Positions 39,826-49,592 are shown, counted from the first letter of the stretch. The stretch: DNA of 64,000 nucleotides from Actinomyces graevenitzii C83 (GCF_000239695.1 NZ_JH470339.1:153608-217607), one strand, 5' to 3'. The notes: a model not told the origin generated them from the sequence alone. Numbers and translations are program-made.

Positions 39826-41922
39826 TTAGTTGCTGGTGGGGGCCGATTCGATAGTGCGCACCTGGCCTACAGCCTGGCCCACCTTGACCGTGATGGTGCC
39901 CTTTGAACTGTGTGCGTTCGCGCCCTTTGCATTTGCGCTCTGCACGCTAGCCGGCGAAGAGAAGATCAGCTTGCTGCCAGAGCCTGAAGGCCAACCGTTA
40001 ACCGTGCTCTTTTCGTAGTAGTACATGGCGAACGGCCGCGAGCTGCCCGAATTGGTGCCATTGTTCGCGCTGCTGCCTGCGCCGCTGCCGTTGTCACCAT
40101 TGCTCGACGCCGTGGCGCCGGGGCTGGCCACTGCGCTGCCAGGGGTTGCACTTGCGGTGCCAGAGGGGGTAGCCACTGCTGTACTGGGGCTGGCCACGGC
40201 CGTACCAGAGGGGCTGGTCGCTGCCGTACTGGGGGAGGCGGTCACCCAGTTGCGCGGGGTGGGGGTGCTGGCGTCGTCGTCGAAATCGTCGGAGTCGTCA
40301 CCGTCGATAGAGTTGTAGGTGTTGGTGGGCTGCAGGGTGTGCACGACGCCGTTCTCACTGACCTGCCAGGGGGAGTAGGCACTCAGCGTGGCCGCCTCTA
40401 CACCCTTAGAGTGGTCCATCTCAATCCGCACGCTCTGTCCGTAGGCGGTTTTAATAGTCAGCTGGCCAACAAAAGAGTTCACCGTGATGGTGCGGTTTTC
40501 GCCGGCTGGAGCCTGGGTAAGGTCAAGGGTTGTTTCACCTACGAAGTTCGGGATCGAAGGAACCATGTAGTTGTAGTTGGACTTATCTACCCGAACATTT
40601 TGCCAATCAATATCCAGCGCGCTTTGCGGTGCCGCCGAAGTGATTGCAGCGATCGGCATGAAACCGAAAATCAGGGAAAATACTGCCATTACGCTGATCC
40701 AGCCGCCGTGACGTCCGCGTACTGCGCACACTGCCAGGGCCAGGCCCATCACGCCTGCCGCTAAGGCCGCCGAGATCACCAGGGAGCGCAGGCTCTGCTC
40801 AAGCACCATAGGAATTGCGCACATCACCAGCAAACCCAGGGTGATCAGGCTTAACATGCTGCCCGGTCCGGGTACCCAGTTTTTACGCTGGTAGGGCTGG
40901 TAGTTAGGGCGCGGGCCGCCCGCGTTGTAGTTGCCCTGCCAACGCGGAATGGGCTTACCGTTGCTGCCTACGGGCGGGGCGGAAAAAACCTGCTGGCCCT
41001 CGCCTCCGTTGTAAGCGCTGTTGGGGCCATAATTGCCGTTGTAAGTGCCGTTGGGGCCGTGGCCGACGCCGCCGTCGTAGCCTCGGGTTGAGGCGTAAGC
41101 CCCGTTTGGGTCGTAGTTTTCTGAGCCGACGCCGTTGTTTCCGTAGCCGCCGTCAGTGCCGCCCCCGTTGCCGCCGTCGGGACCATAGCCAGCGCCGCCG
41201 TCGTAACCGCCAGGGCCGTAGGGGTAGCCAGAGTAGTTTTGCGAGTTACGCCGTGAGTTAGCGATGAGCAGCACTGCTACCACAGCGGCGATACCAATAA
41301 GGGTGCTATTACCAAAAAAACTGGGTAAGATGGGTAAGAAACCTAGCGAAACGCTTGCCGGGGCGCCACTAAAGAGCGCTAACACAATCGCGCCAGCCAG
41401 GCCGCCGGTGAAGTCGCCGTGCAGAGCCTGCTCCACGTGGATGCGCCCATCTTCAACCTCGGGCAGGAAAGCCCAGGCCAGGGCGTAGAGGAAACCGCCA
41501 AAACCAAGCAGGGCGGCAACTATAAACAAGATGCGCACCAGGGTCATGTCGATGCCGTAGCGCTGGGAAATCCCCGAGCATACGCCACCAAGCACGCGCG
41601 GCTGGGCGCGGTAGAGGTTCATGGCGCGGATCGAGTTAAAGAAGCGGTCCATGCCGCTTTGGCCGTAGGTGCCGGGGTTGCTGTGGTAGCCGGGGCCCTG
41701 GTGGCCGGGGGCCTGGTAGCCGGTGCCCTGGAAGGTCTGGCCGGGGCGGCCCTGCGCGGTGCCGGCCTGGCCGTAAGCGCTCTGGCCGTTTTGCCCGTAA
41801 GCGCTCTGGCCGCTCTGCGCTGAGCCCTGGAACCCAGAGCTGGTCTGCGCGGAGCCCTGCGCGGAAGTAGAGTCCGCAGCACCCTCGCGCTCGGCGTCGT
41901 TGTTAAAGTCTTTGCTGTTCAT
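39826..41922 (-). CDS. PspC-domain multi-pass membrane protein
   Basis: A 698-residue protein. A disordered Gln/Gly/Ser-rich start (about 1-95) precedes the PspC domain, RAQPRVLGGVCSGISQRYGI and then LVRILFIVAALLGFGG (about 104-165). Further membrane segments, a Gly/Asn/Tyr-rich region (about 235-345), more membrane helices and an extracellular C-terminus with a Ser/Thr/Ala-rich stretch follow. In actinobacteria such proteins stand next to a PspC-containing histidine kinase, as here, divergently. They sense or stabilise the envelope. Confidence 0.85.
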   Translation of the reverse strand: MNSKDFNNDAEREGAADSTSAQGSAQTSSGFQGSAQSGQSAYGQNGQSAYGQAGTAQGRPGQTFQGTGYQAPGHQGPGYHSNPGTYGQSGMDRFFNSIRAMNLYRAQPRVLGGVCSGISQRYGIDMTLVRILFIVAALLGFGGFLYALAWAFLPEVEDGRIHVEQALHGDFTGGLAGAIVLALFSGAPASVSLGFLPILPSFFGNSTLIGIAAVVAVLLIANSRRNSQNYSGYPYGPGGYDGGAGYGPDGGNGGGTDGGYGNNGVGSENYDPNGAYASTRGYDGGVGHGPNGTYNGNYGPNSAYNGGEGQQVFSAPPVGSNGKPIPRWQGNYNAGGPRPNYQPYQRKNWVPGPGSMLSLITLGLLVMCAIPMVLEQSLRSLVISAALAAGVMGLALAVCAVRGRHGGWISVMAVFSLIFGFMPIAAITSAAPQSALDIDWQNVRVDKSNYNYMVPSIPNFVGETTLDLTQAPAGENRTITVNSFVGQLTIKTAYGQSVRIEMDHSKGVEAATLSAYSPWQVSENGVVHTLQPTNTYNSIDGDDSDDFDDDASTPTPRNWVTASPSTAATSPSGTAVASPSTAVATPSGTASATPGSAVASPGATASSNGDNGSGAGSSANNGTNSGSSRPFAMYYYEKSTVNGWPSGSGSKLIFSSPASVQSANAKGANAHSSKGTITVKVGQAVGQVRTIESAPTSN

Positions 41923-42027
41923 GCTTCAAGTTTGCAGCTAACCGATGCTTTGGCGATATTGGGGACTACCCTGATATAACCCTGATTAATCCCTACCCAC
42001 CCCTAATGGCACCCCTGTGCGTGCAAC

Positions 42028-42033
42028 TATATA
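42028..42033 (+). promoter_or_regulatory. -10 element for a leaderless histidine kinase mRNA
   Basis: TATATA ends four bases before GTG 42037, and no ribosome site precedes the start codon. The distance suits transcription starting at or next to the start codon, giving a leaderless mRNA, which is common in actinobacteria. Confidence 0.45.
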
Positions 42034-42036
42034 AAC

Positions 42037-43864
42037 GTGAGTGCCACCCCTAATCAGTTCTCTGACTTGCCGCAGCTTTCCCCAGGGCCGAGGTCGCAGC
42101 CCCTGCCAGGTTCGACGCCACAGTCTGCGGGTTCGACGCCGCTGGCGGGCTCAGCGTCACCTATCCCCAGATCCGACGTCGCCGCTCGCCTCAGCGCCGC
42201 TCGCCTCAGCGCCGGTCGCCTCAGCTCCGGCCGCATCTGCCCCTATTGGGGCTCAGGCCGCCGAGCCGGCCCCCGCTGCCGCACAGTCGGACCCTGCTGG
42301 CGCCCAGTCAGCCCTCGCGGCGGGCCAGTCTGAGTTTGCGGCGGGCCAGTCTGAGTTAACTGCGGGCCAACCCTGGCGCCCCGACTTCACTCCGCCGCCT
42401 AGTTGGCGTAACCCCCGAGGTAGTGGGCGAGGGAGCGCCGGTTCGCAAGTAGACGGCGCGCGCAGTCACTATGGTCGGCAAAATTGGCCGTGGGACAGTG
42501 TCTACGGGCAGGAAAGCCGCGCGTGGGGGAGTGCTACTCAGGCCGGCCCCCAGGCGGGCGGTAGGCAGCCGGGAGCCAGCCGTGTGACAGGTGGCCAGGG
42601 CGCCGGTAGCCGAGCCGGAACTCAAGGCGGTACCCGGGCGGCGTCGTCGCGCCCCCAACTGGTGCGCCTGAACCACAACCCCACCCCACTAGCTGACGGG
42701 CACATGCCACCAGCAGCCCTAATGGGTGGGGTGTGCGCGGGCATAGCCACGCACCTGGGCGTAAACGTGTGGCTAGTGCGCGCTATTTTTGTGGGTCTGC
42801 TCTTCCTAAACGGGGTCGGCGCGATGGCATATGCCCTGGCCATAGCCCTAATTCCAGCCGGCAACCCAGCCAGTTCACAGCTAGCCGCCCCCACCCGCCT
42901 GGCCGCGCAGCTAAACCAGCTACAGAGCAAAGACGGCAGAGATCAGGCCACCACCATATTTAGCGGCGTAGTGCTGCTAGCCCTGGCCGCAATCCTGGTG
43001 GCCTGGAGTCGAGGCTGGCTGGAAAGCAACGCCTACCTGCCGCTGCTGATAATCGGTTGCGGCGCTGCCCTGGCCTGGAGCCAAGCCGAAGAAGTAATGC
43101 ATACCCCGCGTTCAATGGCGGCAATCGCGCGCTTAGCGGCCGGCCTGGCCCTAGCAGTTTTAGGGGTGTTGATTTGGCTTAGCGACCACACCGACATGTC
43201 AGGCATGCTGATCGGTGCGTTCGCGGCCCTAGTGATGCTAAGCGTGGTGGCCCTAGTGCTCGCCCCGCTGTGGCTGGGAGTAATCAGACAACTATCCCAA
43301 ACCCAAGCCGCCCAGGCGCGCGCCTCCGAACGCGCCGACATTGCCGCCCACCTACACGATTCGGTACTGCAAACCCTCACCTTGCTGCGCGCCCAAGCTG
43401 ACGATCCCCAGCGTGTGGCCGCCCTGGCGCTAAGCCAAGAACGTGAACTGCGCGCCTGGCTTTACGGGGACAACCATCCCACCAACGAAAACCTTCGCAG
43501 CGAGGTAGAAAGCGTTTCACGTGAAATTGAGCAGCTTTACGGCGTGCCTGTAGATAGCGTGATTGTGGGAGACACCCCGGCCACCGCCAAAACCCGCGTG
43601 CTCACCTCGGCCCTGCGTGAAGCCCTAGCCAACGCGGTACGCCACGGCAAACCCCCAATCAGCCTATATGTGGAGGTCAGCGGCCAAGAAGTGGAAGCCT
43701 ACGTGCGCGATCACGGCGCCGGCTTTGACCTAGAAACCATAAACCCAGACCGCCACGGGGTGCGCGATTCCATCATCGGCCGGATGCAACGCCACGGCGG
43801 CAGCGCCACCATCCGCGCGCGCGAACCTGGCACAGAGGTGTGTCTGCGCCTGGCCTTGCAGTAG
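42037..43864 (+). CDS. PspC-domain sensor histidine kinase (probable frameshift near 42165)
   Basis: About 600 residues. GTG 42037 opens a natural-looking Ser/Pro-rich frame (SATPNQFSDLPQLSPGP). From about 42165 the neighbouring frame takes over and stays open to 43864. A one-base slip in CCCC (42165-42168) would join them; otherwise the protein would have to start at GTG 42041 with an odd Arg-rich start. After a disordered part with 15-bp tandem repeats (42170-42230), the PspC domain (LMGGVCAGIATHLGVNVWLV) and membrane segments follow. The kinase core has ADIAAHLHDSVLQTLTLLRA with the phosphorylated His, LREALANAVRHGKPP (N box) and VRDHGAGFDLE (G box). Its partner is the LuxR-type regulator at 44042. 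Confidence 0.8.
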
Positions 43865-43940
43865 GTGGCTGGCCTTGCAGTAGCTCTGTAGGAGCTGGCT
43901 GCACTGGGTGGCAGGAGCTGGCTGCACAAAAACTGACATT

Positions 43941-43989
43941 TCGTCCGTTGCCTATAAAACCCCATGTATTTTTTATAGGGAAGGGATGA
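43941..43989. repeat. Dispersed palindrome, copy 5
   Basis: TCGTCCGTTGCCTATAA (43941-43957) and TTATAGGGAAGGGATGA (43973-43989) with three mismatches, preceded by ACTGACATT and followed by a tandem duplication of GGGATGATTTTGGGTGTA (43984-44019). It lies between the kinase and regulator genes. Confidence 0.85.
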
Positions 43990-44041
43990 TTTTGGGTGTA
44001 GGGATGATTTTGGGTGTAGGGGAGCCAATACAATTAACTAC

Positions 44042-44698
44042 ATGGCTGAACCTCTACGCGTCCTGCTCGTTGACGACCACGCCCTTATCCGCGCCGGGGT
44101 GCGCGCCCAACTAGAGCGCGTACCACAGCGAATCACCGTAGTGGGCGAGGCCGAGGACGTGCCCGGGGCAATCGCCGCCGTCCACGCTCTAAAACCCGAT
44201 GTGGTGCTGCTAGACGTGCACCTGCCCGGCGGCAGTGGCTCCGGTGGCGCCCAAGTGGTTCGAGACTGCGCAGACGTTAGCTCCACCCGCTTTTTGGCCC
44301 TAAGTGTCTCTGACGCCGCCGACGACGTCGTAAGCGTTATCCGGGCCGGCGCTCGCGGGTATGTCACTAAAGCCATTGCCCCGTCTGACCTGGTGGCAGC
44401 CATTGAGCGGGTAGCTAGTGGTGATGCTGCTTTCTCCCCGCGTCTAGCCGGTTTTGTGCTGGATGCGTTCGGCTCCACCCCAGCGCAGGTAGAAGACAGT
44501 GAACTAGACTTACTTTCCAACCGTGAACGCGAAGTTATGCGTCTAATTGCGCGCGGCTACACCTATAAAGAGGTAGCCGGTGAACTGTTCATCTCCATTA
44601 AAACTGTGGAAACCCACGTCTCTAAAGTGCTGCGCAAGCTGCAACTATCTAACCGCTATGAGCTAACCCGCTGGGCTAACGCCCGTAACCTGGTCTAA
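44042..44698 (+). CDS. LuxR-type response regulator
   Basis: A 218-residue NarL/LuxR-class regulator. The receiver has LLVDDHALIRAGV (Asp 11, Asp 12) and VVLLDVHLPGG (Asp 58, phosphoacceptor), LALSVSD and GYVTKAI (Lys). The C-terminal HTH is LLSNREREVMRLIARGYTYK, then ELFISIKTVETHVSKVLRKL. It should be phosphorylated by the PspC-kinase just upstream and may control that kinase and the divergent PspC gene. The 177-base gap to the kinase holds palindrome copy 5, unusual for such pairs. Confidence 0.93.
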   Translation: MAEPLRVLLVDDHALIRAGVRAQLERVPQRITVVGEAEDVPGAIAAVHALKPDVVLLDVHLPGGSGSGGAQVVRDCADVSSTRFLALSVSDAADDVVSVIRAGARGYVTKAIAPSDLVAAIERVASGDAAFSPRLAGFVLDAFGSTPAQVEDSELDLLSNREREVMRLIARGYTYKEVAGELFISIKTVETHVSKVLRKLQLSNRYELTRWANARNLV

Positions 44699-44754
44699 CT
44701 CCACCCTGCCATCTGCCTGACAAAACGCCCGCTTAAAAGTAACTGGTATGAAAC

Positions 44755-46104
44755 ATGGAAAGACAAATTCTTTACCCTAGCGACCAAGCCGACTTTAGCG
44801 CCCGAGTGCCAGCGCTGGTACATCTGGGTTCAGGCCACCTGGTGCTAGTTCATGATCTACGCCCACGTCCCAAAGGTGAACAGTGGCGCTCCAGCGGCGG
44901 CGCGCTGCCTGATGACCTGCCCAATCCCAACTCGGTAGTGGTGCGCCACAGCTACAACCACGGCTCCACCTGGGATGACGCCCAGATCCTGGCGGAGGGG
45001 GTCGCGCGCGGTTACAGCCTGGACGGTGTCGGCTGCGGCTACTCTGACCCCTCCCTGATCTGGGATGGCAGCAAGCTACACCTATTTATTACAGCCTCAC
45101 GACTAACTGGCCTGTTTGGGGCCAAGCCGGCCTTGCAAGCTCCCGCCCCGGGCTGGCATGAAACTCCTGCTGCCGCCCTAGCCAAGCAAGGTGATGAGGA
45201 GCTAGCCCTGCTCTACGGGGTTAGCGAAGATAGCGGCTACACCTGGCGCTGGCGCCAAATCGATATGGCCGCCGCCGCGACAAACGGCAAACGTAGTTGG
45301 CGCACCAATTTCAAGGTGGCTCCCTGCGGCTTTAGCGTCTCGGGTCATGGCGTCTGCCTAAATGGCGGCCGCCTGGTACAGCCCCTAGTGCTGCGGGTAG
45401 AGGGCAGCAGTGAGGGTGCGCAGCAGATGCAGGCCTGCTGTCTGCTTAGCGACGACGGCGGCCAAAGCTGGTTCCTGGGCCAACCTTGTCAGCAAACACA
45501 GGCAGGACAAACCGGTAGCCTGGCCGGCGGCACCGCCACCAGCGGCGTCGATGAATTTTGCATAGCCCAAGTGAACGCAGACGTCCTGCTGCTTTCCGCT
45601 CGTGACGCCGGCTATAGCGGCCAGCGCCTGTCTGCAGTCAGCTTAAACGGGGGAGTTAGCTGGACTAAGGCTTCGCCCGATCCTGTCAGAGATCCGGGCT
45701 GCAATGCGGGCATGGTTAGCGTGCGCGCCAGTGAATTTGGGTTAGTGATTGTTTCTGACCAACCGCACGTATTTTTAATGCAATCTGAGCTTTACAACAC
45801 TGTTTACGGCGGTAGGCATGCCGATGACCGGTTCGCACTGCTTACTAACGCCTTTGATGCGAGCCAACGCCGTAATGGCTGGCTGGAAGCCGTGCTGCTA
45901 CCCCCAGGCGGAGCCTCTGGTTTTACAGAAGCAGAAGAGTATGGGCTGGTGCGCTACCAGTTCCTAGCTGAGCTTGAGCCAGGTAGTTTTGGCTACAGCG
46001 ATGTGGCCTGGACTGATCGCATCGTGGTGGTTGTTTATGAAAGCGAGGGCGGGCTTAAACAGGTAAGTTTAAGCGCGGGAGAGATACGTCAACGAGTGGT
46101 TTAA
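44755..46104 (+). CDS. Exo-alpha-sialidase-like protein, no signal peptide
   Basis: A 449-residue six-bladed beta-propeller of the sialidase (GH33) type. FSARVPALVHLGSGHL near the start holds the first active-site Arg. Four Asp-box motifs are visible: SYNHGSTWDD, SEDSGYTWRW, SDDGGQSWFLG and SLNGGVSWTKA. DEFCIAQVN may hold the Glu of the Tyr-Glu pair, and DPGCNAGMVSVRAS fits a further Arg. There is no signal peptide or anchor, so it would act in the cytoplasm on imported sialosides, or is secreted unconventionally. No ribosome site precedes ATG 44755. nagA at 58180 belongs to the same amino-sugar salvage in principle. Confidence 0.82.
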   Translation: MERQILYPSDQADFSARVPALVHLGSGHLVLVHDLRPRPKGEQWRSSGGALPDDLPNPNSVVVRHSYNHGSTWDDAQILAEGVARGYSLDGVGCGYSDPSLIWDGSKLHLFITASRLTGLFGAKPALQAPAPGWHETPAAALAKQGDEELALLYGVSEDSGYTWRWRQIDMAAAATNGKRSWRTNFKVAPCGFSVSGHGVCLNGGRLVQPLVLRVEGSSEGAQQMQACCLLSDDGGQSWFLGQPCQQTQAGQTGSLAGGTATSGVDEFCIAQVNADVLLLSARDAGYSGQRLSAVSLNGGVSWTKASPDPVRDPGCNAGMVSVRASEFGLVIVSDQPHVFLMQSELYNTVYGGRHADDRFALLTNAFDASQRRNGWLEAVLLPPGGASGFTEAEEYGLVRYQFLAELEPGSFGYSDVAWTDRIVVVVYESEGGLKQVSLSAGEIRQRVV

Positions 46105-46152
46105 GTCCCAACGGGCTGGAATAGGTGGCCTGACGGGTGGCAGTATGGGAGA

Positions 46153-46770
46153 GTGACTATCCCCGTGCAAGCCGCAGTCAGCCATCTTCAGGCTGCCAAA
46201 GTGGCGATTATCCCTACCGACACCGTCTATGGAATCGGCGCGTTAGCAAGTGACGCTCACGCCGTGGCGCAGGTGTTGGCAGCCAAAGGTCGGGGACGGC
46301 AAATGCCCCCGCCGGTACTAGTCAGCGACATCTCTCAGCTGGACGGCGTCGTCGCCAATATCCCAGCCCCAGCCCGTGCCCTCATGGAAGCTTACTGGCC
46401 CGGGGCGCTTACCCTGATTCTTCCCGCCCACCCAGATCTAAGCTGGGACCTGGGCGAAACCGGCGGCACCGTAGCCGTACGCCAACCCAACTATCCGCTC
46501 ACTTTGCAGCTGCTGAGCCAAACCGGCCCGCTGGCAGTTACCAGCGCCAACCTCACCGGCCAGCCGCCCGCCACCGACGCCGCCCAGGCGCGCGCTTACT
46601 TTGGTCCTCAGATCGCCTCGGGTGAGATTTACTTGCTCGACGACGGCGCCACCCCCGGCCCGGTACCCTCCACTATCGTTTCTTTCGCAGCCCCCCAGCC
46701 TAAGGTGCTGCGTGTAGGGGTGCTCAGCGTGGAACAGATCGAAGCTGTTATCGGCAAGGTAGACGGATAG
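46153..46770 (+). CDS. Threonylcarbamoyl-AMP synthase (Sua5/YrdC)
   Basis: A 205-residue YrdC-domain enzyme that makes threonylcarbamoyl-AMP for the t6A37 modification of tRNA. KVAIIPTDTVYGIGALASD (about 15-33) is the hallmark start; LMEAYWPGALTLIL and LAVTSANLTGQPPAT hold the other conserved residues, and PSTIVSF closes the domain. Start GTG 46153 is likely; GTG 46165 is possible. It leads into wecA with a nine-base gap, the usual actinobacterial order. Confidence 0.9.
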   Translation: MTIPVQAAVSHLQAAKVAIIPTDTVYGIGALASDAHAVAQVLAAKGRGRQMPPPVLVSDISQLDGVVANIPAPARALMEAYWPGALTLILPAHPDLSWDLGETGGTVAVRQPNYPLTLQLLSQTGPLAVTSANLTGQPPATDAAQARAYFGPQIASGEIYLLDDGATPGPVPSTIVSFAAPQPKVLRVGVLSVEQIEAVIGKVDG

Positions 46771-46779
46771 GGGTCGCCT

Positions 46780-49122
46780 GTGAAGGTTTACCTACTGATT
46801 TTGTTGGTGGCTGCGGCCATTACCTATGTGAGTGTGCCGGTGGTGCGTCACATCGCTTTGGTGACTCACACGCTCACCCCGGTGCGTTCGCGTGACGTGC
46901 ACAAGGTGCCCGTGCCGCGCCTGGGCGGGGTGGCCATGTATGTGGGCATGGTGGCTGCCATTGCGGTGGCCTCCCATATTCCCTACCTGGAGGGCGTGTT
47001 TGAAGGCGGTAGCGCCTGGGGCGTGGTGACCTCCGGTGGCCTGCTGTGTGCGCTGGGCGTGGTTGATGACCTCTTTGACCTGGAATGGTGGGCAAAGCTT
47101 GCCGGCCAAGCCCTGGCTGCCTCGATTTTGGCCTGGCAGGGCGTGCAACTGGTGTCTTTCCCAATTGCGGGGCTGACTATCGGTTCTTCCGGTTTTTCTA
47201 TGGTCATGACGATTTTCGTGGTACTTACCGCCATTAACGCCGTTAACTTTGTTGATGGTTTGGACGGTTTGGCTGCGGGAACTGTAGCTATTGGCGCCAT
47301 GGCGTTTTTTGGCTACACCTATGTGCTTACCCGTAACACTTCGCCTGACTCTTACGCCTCCCTGGCGGCCACGCTAGGCGCCGCCCTGATCGGTATTTGC
47401 CTGGGCTTTTTGCCGCATAACTTCAACCCGGCCACAATCTTCATGGGCGACTGTGGTTCCATGCTGCTGGGTCTGATGAGCGCGGCCACGGCAATTGTGG
47501 TTACCGGCCAGATTGACCCGATTTCGATTAGCTATGGGCGCGCGCTGCCGGCCTTCTTGCCGGTGCTGCTGCCTTTGGCCATGATGCTGCTACCGCTAAC
47601 AGACATGATGCTGGCCGTGGTGCGCCGCGTTAGCGCTGGTAAGAGCCCCTTCCATCCCGACCGTATGCACATCCACCACCGTCTGCTTTCGGCTGGTTTG
47701 ACGCACCGGCGCGTGGTGCTGGTGATGTATATGTGGACGGCGGCGGTGGTTTTCCCGCTGGCGGCTTGGGCTTTCATCGATACCCGACAGGCTATTTTGG
47801 CCCTGGGTCTATCCCTGATTGCGGCCTTCGTGTTCACCGGTTTTATGCGTAAAACTAAGCGTGAAGAGCCTGCTGAAAAACCTGCGCCTAAGCCTGTATC
47901 TAAGGCTGTGCCTAAGCAGGATTTGCCCGCTTCGGTGCATCCGACCAAACTTCCCGACAAGACCGCTGCCACTCCGGTGGTGCGGGTGCGTACTGCCTCT
48001 ACGCCCGTGGTTGATAGCTCCTCACCCAGCGCGGCTAGCTCTGCTACTGCTGCTTCACCTGAGGTAGCTAGTTCCTCGGCTGCGGCTAGTGCTGCTGTGC
48101 CCGGTGCCGCTAGCGTTCCTTCCTCGGCTGCCGCTAGTGTCTCCGTGCCCAGTACCGCTGCGCCTGGTGTGGCTGCTGCTAGTGCTGCTGCGCCTGGTTC
48201 CCTCAGCGCGGCTTCTGCTGCTGTAGCTGCGGCTTCACTCAGCGCGGCTTCTGCTGCCTCCGCTACGACGACGCCGGCCTCGACGACGCCGGCCAGGACC
48301 CGTCGTTCTAGGCTTAAGCCGCGCTCTACCACGCCGCCTTGGCTGCAGTCGGCTGAGCCGGCGCCTTCTAGCGCGCCTTCTACCGCTAGCGCGGCCTCAA
48401 CTGCTGCTTCGGGTGCTGCTTCAAATGCTGCTTTGGATGCGCCTTCAAGCTTGAGTGCGCCTTCGACCTTTAGCGCTCCCTCAACGCAGTCTGCACCTTA
48501 TTTTGCGGCCAACTCGCCCGACGAGGCTATTGCTGTCAATCCGGCTGCGCCGCTGCCACCTGCTGCCCCGCTAGCAGCCCAGACTCAAATGACTCAGACT
48601 CCAGTGGTCCAGACCCCAGTGGCCCAAGCGGTCCAGGCTCCAGTGGCCCAAGCGGTCCAGCAAACCGTCCCAGCGCCCGCGCCTGAGCAGGCTCAGCCAG
48701 CTTTAGGTCAGCCTGTGCCACAGTCTCCGCTGTCCACGCCGGTTGTCCCGGCAGCTCAAGCCGGGCAAACGCAGGGCGCAGAGCCAGCTGTGCAGACGCG
48801 ACGACGTCGAGCTGGCCGCCACGCAGCCGCTCCGGTAGAGCAGCCGCTCACCCCGGCTGCCCCGGCTGTCCAGGCAGCCGCCCAGCAGGCAGTCCCGGCC
48901 CAACAAGTGACGCCAGCCGCCCATGCGCCCGCAGCTGCACCAACCCAGGCCGCTGCGCCGTCGAACCCGCAGGGCAACCATGGAGCCGCCCCAGCTAACA
49001 ACAACCCGGTGTGGCAGGCCCCGCGCAACCCCAACGTGCGCTACGACGTCGTCCCCGACCAATCCCTATGGGAGGACGAAGATGACGACGACACCAACCC
49101 CACCGGAGTACCGGCAATTTAA
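46780..49122 (+). CDS. wecA: WecA/TagO-type polyprenyl-phosphate sugar-1-phosphate transferase with long tail
   Basis: A 780-residue protein. The first ~365 residues are the MraY-like enzyme with about ten membrane segments: GGVAMYVGMVAAI, GVVDDLFDLEWWAKLAGQ (Asp pair), NAVNFVDGLDGLAAG, FMGDCGSMLLG and PFHPDRMHIHHRLL (HIHH). It transfers HexNAc-1-phosphate to undecaprenyl phosphate for wall polymers. About 410 further residues are Ala/Ser/Pro/Gln-rich without a fold, including VQTPVAQAVQAPVAQAVQ repeats. Such a tail is far longer than in relatives. It precedes atpI, as usual in the phylum. Confidence 0.9.
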   Translation: MKVYLLILLVAAAITYVSVPVVRHIALVTHTLTPVRSRDVHKVPVPRLGGVAMYVGMVAAIAVASHIPYLEGVFEGGSAWGVVTSGGLLCALGVVDDLFDLEWWAKLAGQALAASILAWQGVQLVSFPIAGLTIGSSGFSMVMTIFVVLTAINAVNFVDGLDGLAAGTVAIGAMAFFGYTYVLTRNTSPDSYASLAATLGAALIGICLGFLPHNFNPATIFMGDCGSMLLGLMSAATAIVVTGQIDPISISYGRALPAFLPVLLPLAMMLLPLTDMMLAVVRRVSAGKSPFHPDRMHIHHRLLSAGLTHRRVVLVMYMWTAAVVFPLAAWAFIDTRQAILALGLSLIAAFVFTGFMRKTKREEPAEKPAPKPVSKAVPKQDLPASVHPTKLPDKTAATPVVRVRTASTPVVDSSSPSAASSATAASPEVASSSAAASAAVPGAASVPSSAAASVSVPSTAAPGVAAASAAAPGSLSAASAAVAAASLSAASAASATTTPASTTPARTRRSRLKPRSTTPPWLQSAEPAPSSAPSTASAASTAASGAASNAALDAPSSLSAPSTFSAPSTQSAPYFAANSPDEAIAVNPAAPLPPAAPLAAQTQMTQTPVVQTPVAQAVQAPVAQAVQQTVPAPAPEQAQPALGQPVPQSPLSTPVVPAAQAGQTQGAEPAVQTRRRRAGRHAAAPVEQPLTPAAPAVQAAAQQAVPAQQVTPAAHAPAAAPTQAAAPSNPQGNHGAAPANNNPVWQAPRNPNVRYDVVPDQSLWEDEDDDDTNPTGVPAI

Positions 49123-49154
49123 AACTGTCGGTAACTAACCAATAAGCGAGCCAA

Positions 49155-49592
49155 ATGAGCCACCTAAGCGCCACCCAAAATTTTCGTCGTGCTGCCCGTC
49201 GCTGCCTAGCAGTTGGCCTGATCCTGGCCGCTTTAAGCCTGGGGATCTCCTTCGCATTAGAAGGCGCTAAGGCAGCTGGACTGGCCTGGGGTGGGGGAGC
49301 GGGCCTATTACTAAGCCTGGTGACTGGCGCGATCTTGTACATCCCCTGGGACCGCTACCCACAGCTGGCCGGCTCAGGGGTAATGATCGACTTTGCGCTC
49401 AAAGTGCTGGTGATGATCGGCTGCCTGATAGCGCTAAAAAATTTGGGTGATAAAGCAGTTAACCCGCGTTACTTTGTGCTGTCTTTAGGCGTAACTTTAG
49501 CGATCTTGACCTTAACAGAGGTAGTGAGCTTAGCCACAGGCAATAAGGTATATGTAGAGACAAAGGACTCTAAAGAGGGGCCTAAGTCCTAA
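49155..49592 (+). CDS. atpI: ATP synthase accessory protein AtpI-like
   Basis: A 145-residue protein with four hydrophobic segments located directly before atpB, where actinobacterial atpI sits. LILAALSLGISFALEGAKAAG, GAGLLLSLVTGAILYIP and MIDFALKVLVMIGCLIALKN are the membrane parts. AtpI helps assemble the c-ring. The 174-base gap to atpB has no gene. Confidence 0.75.
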   Translation: MSHLSATQNFRRAARRCLAVGLILAALSLGISFALEGAKAAGLAWGGGAGLLLSLVTGAILYIPWDRYPQLAGSGVMIDFALKVLVMIGCLIALKNLGDKAVNPRYFVLSLGVTLAILTLTEVVSLATGNKVYVETKDSKEGPKS

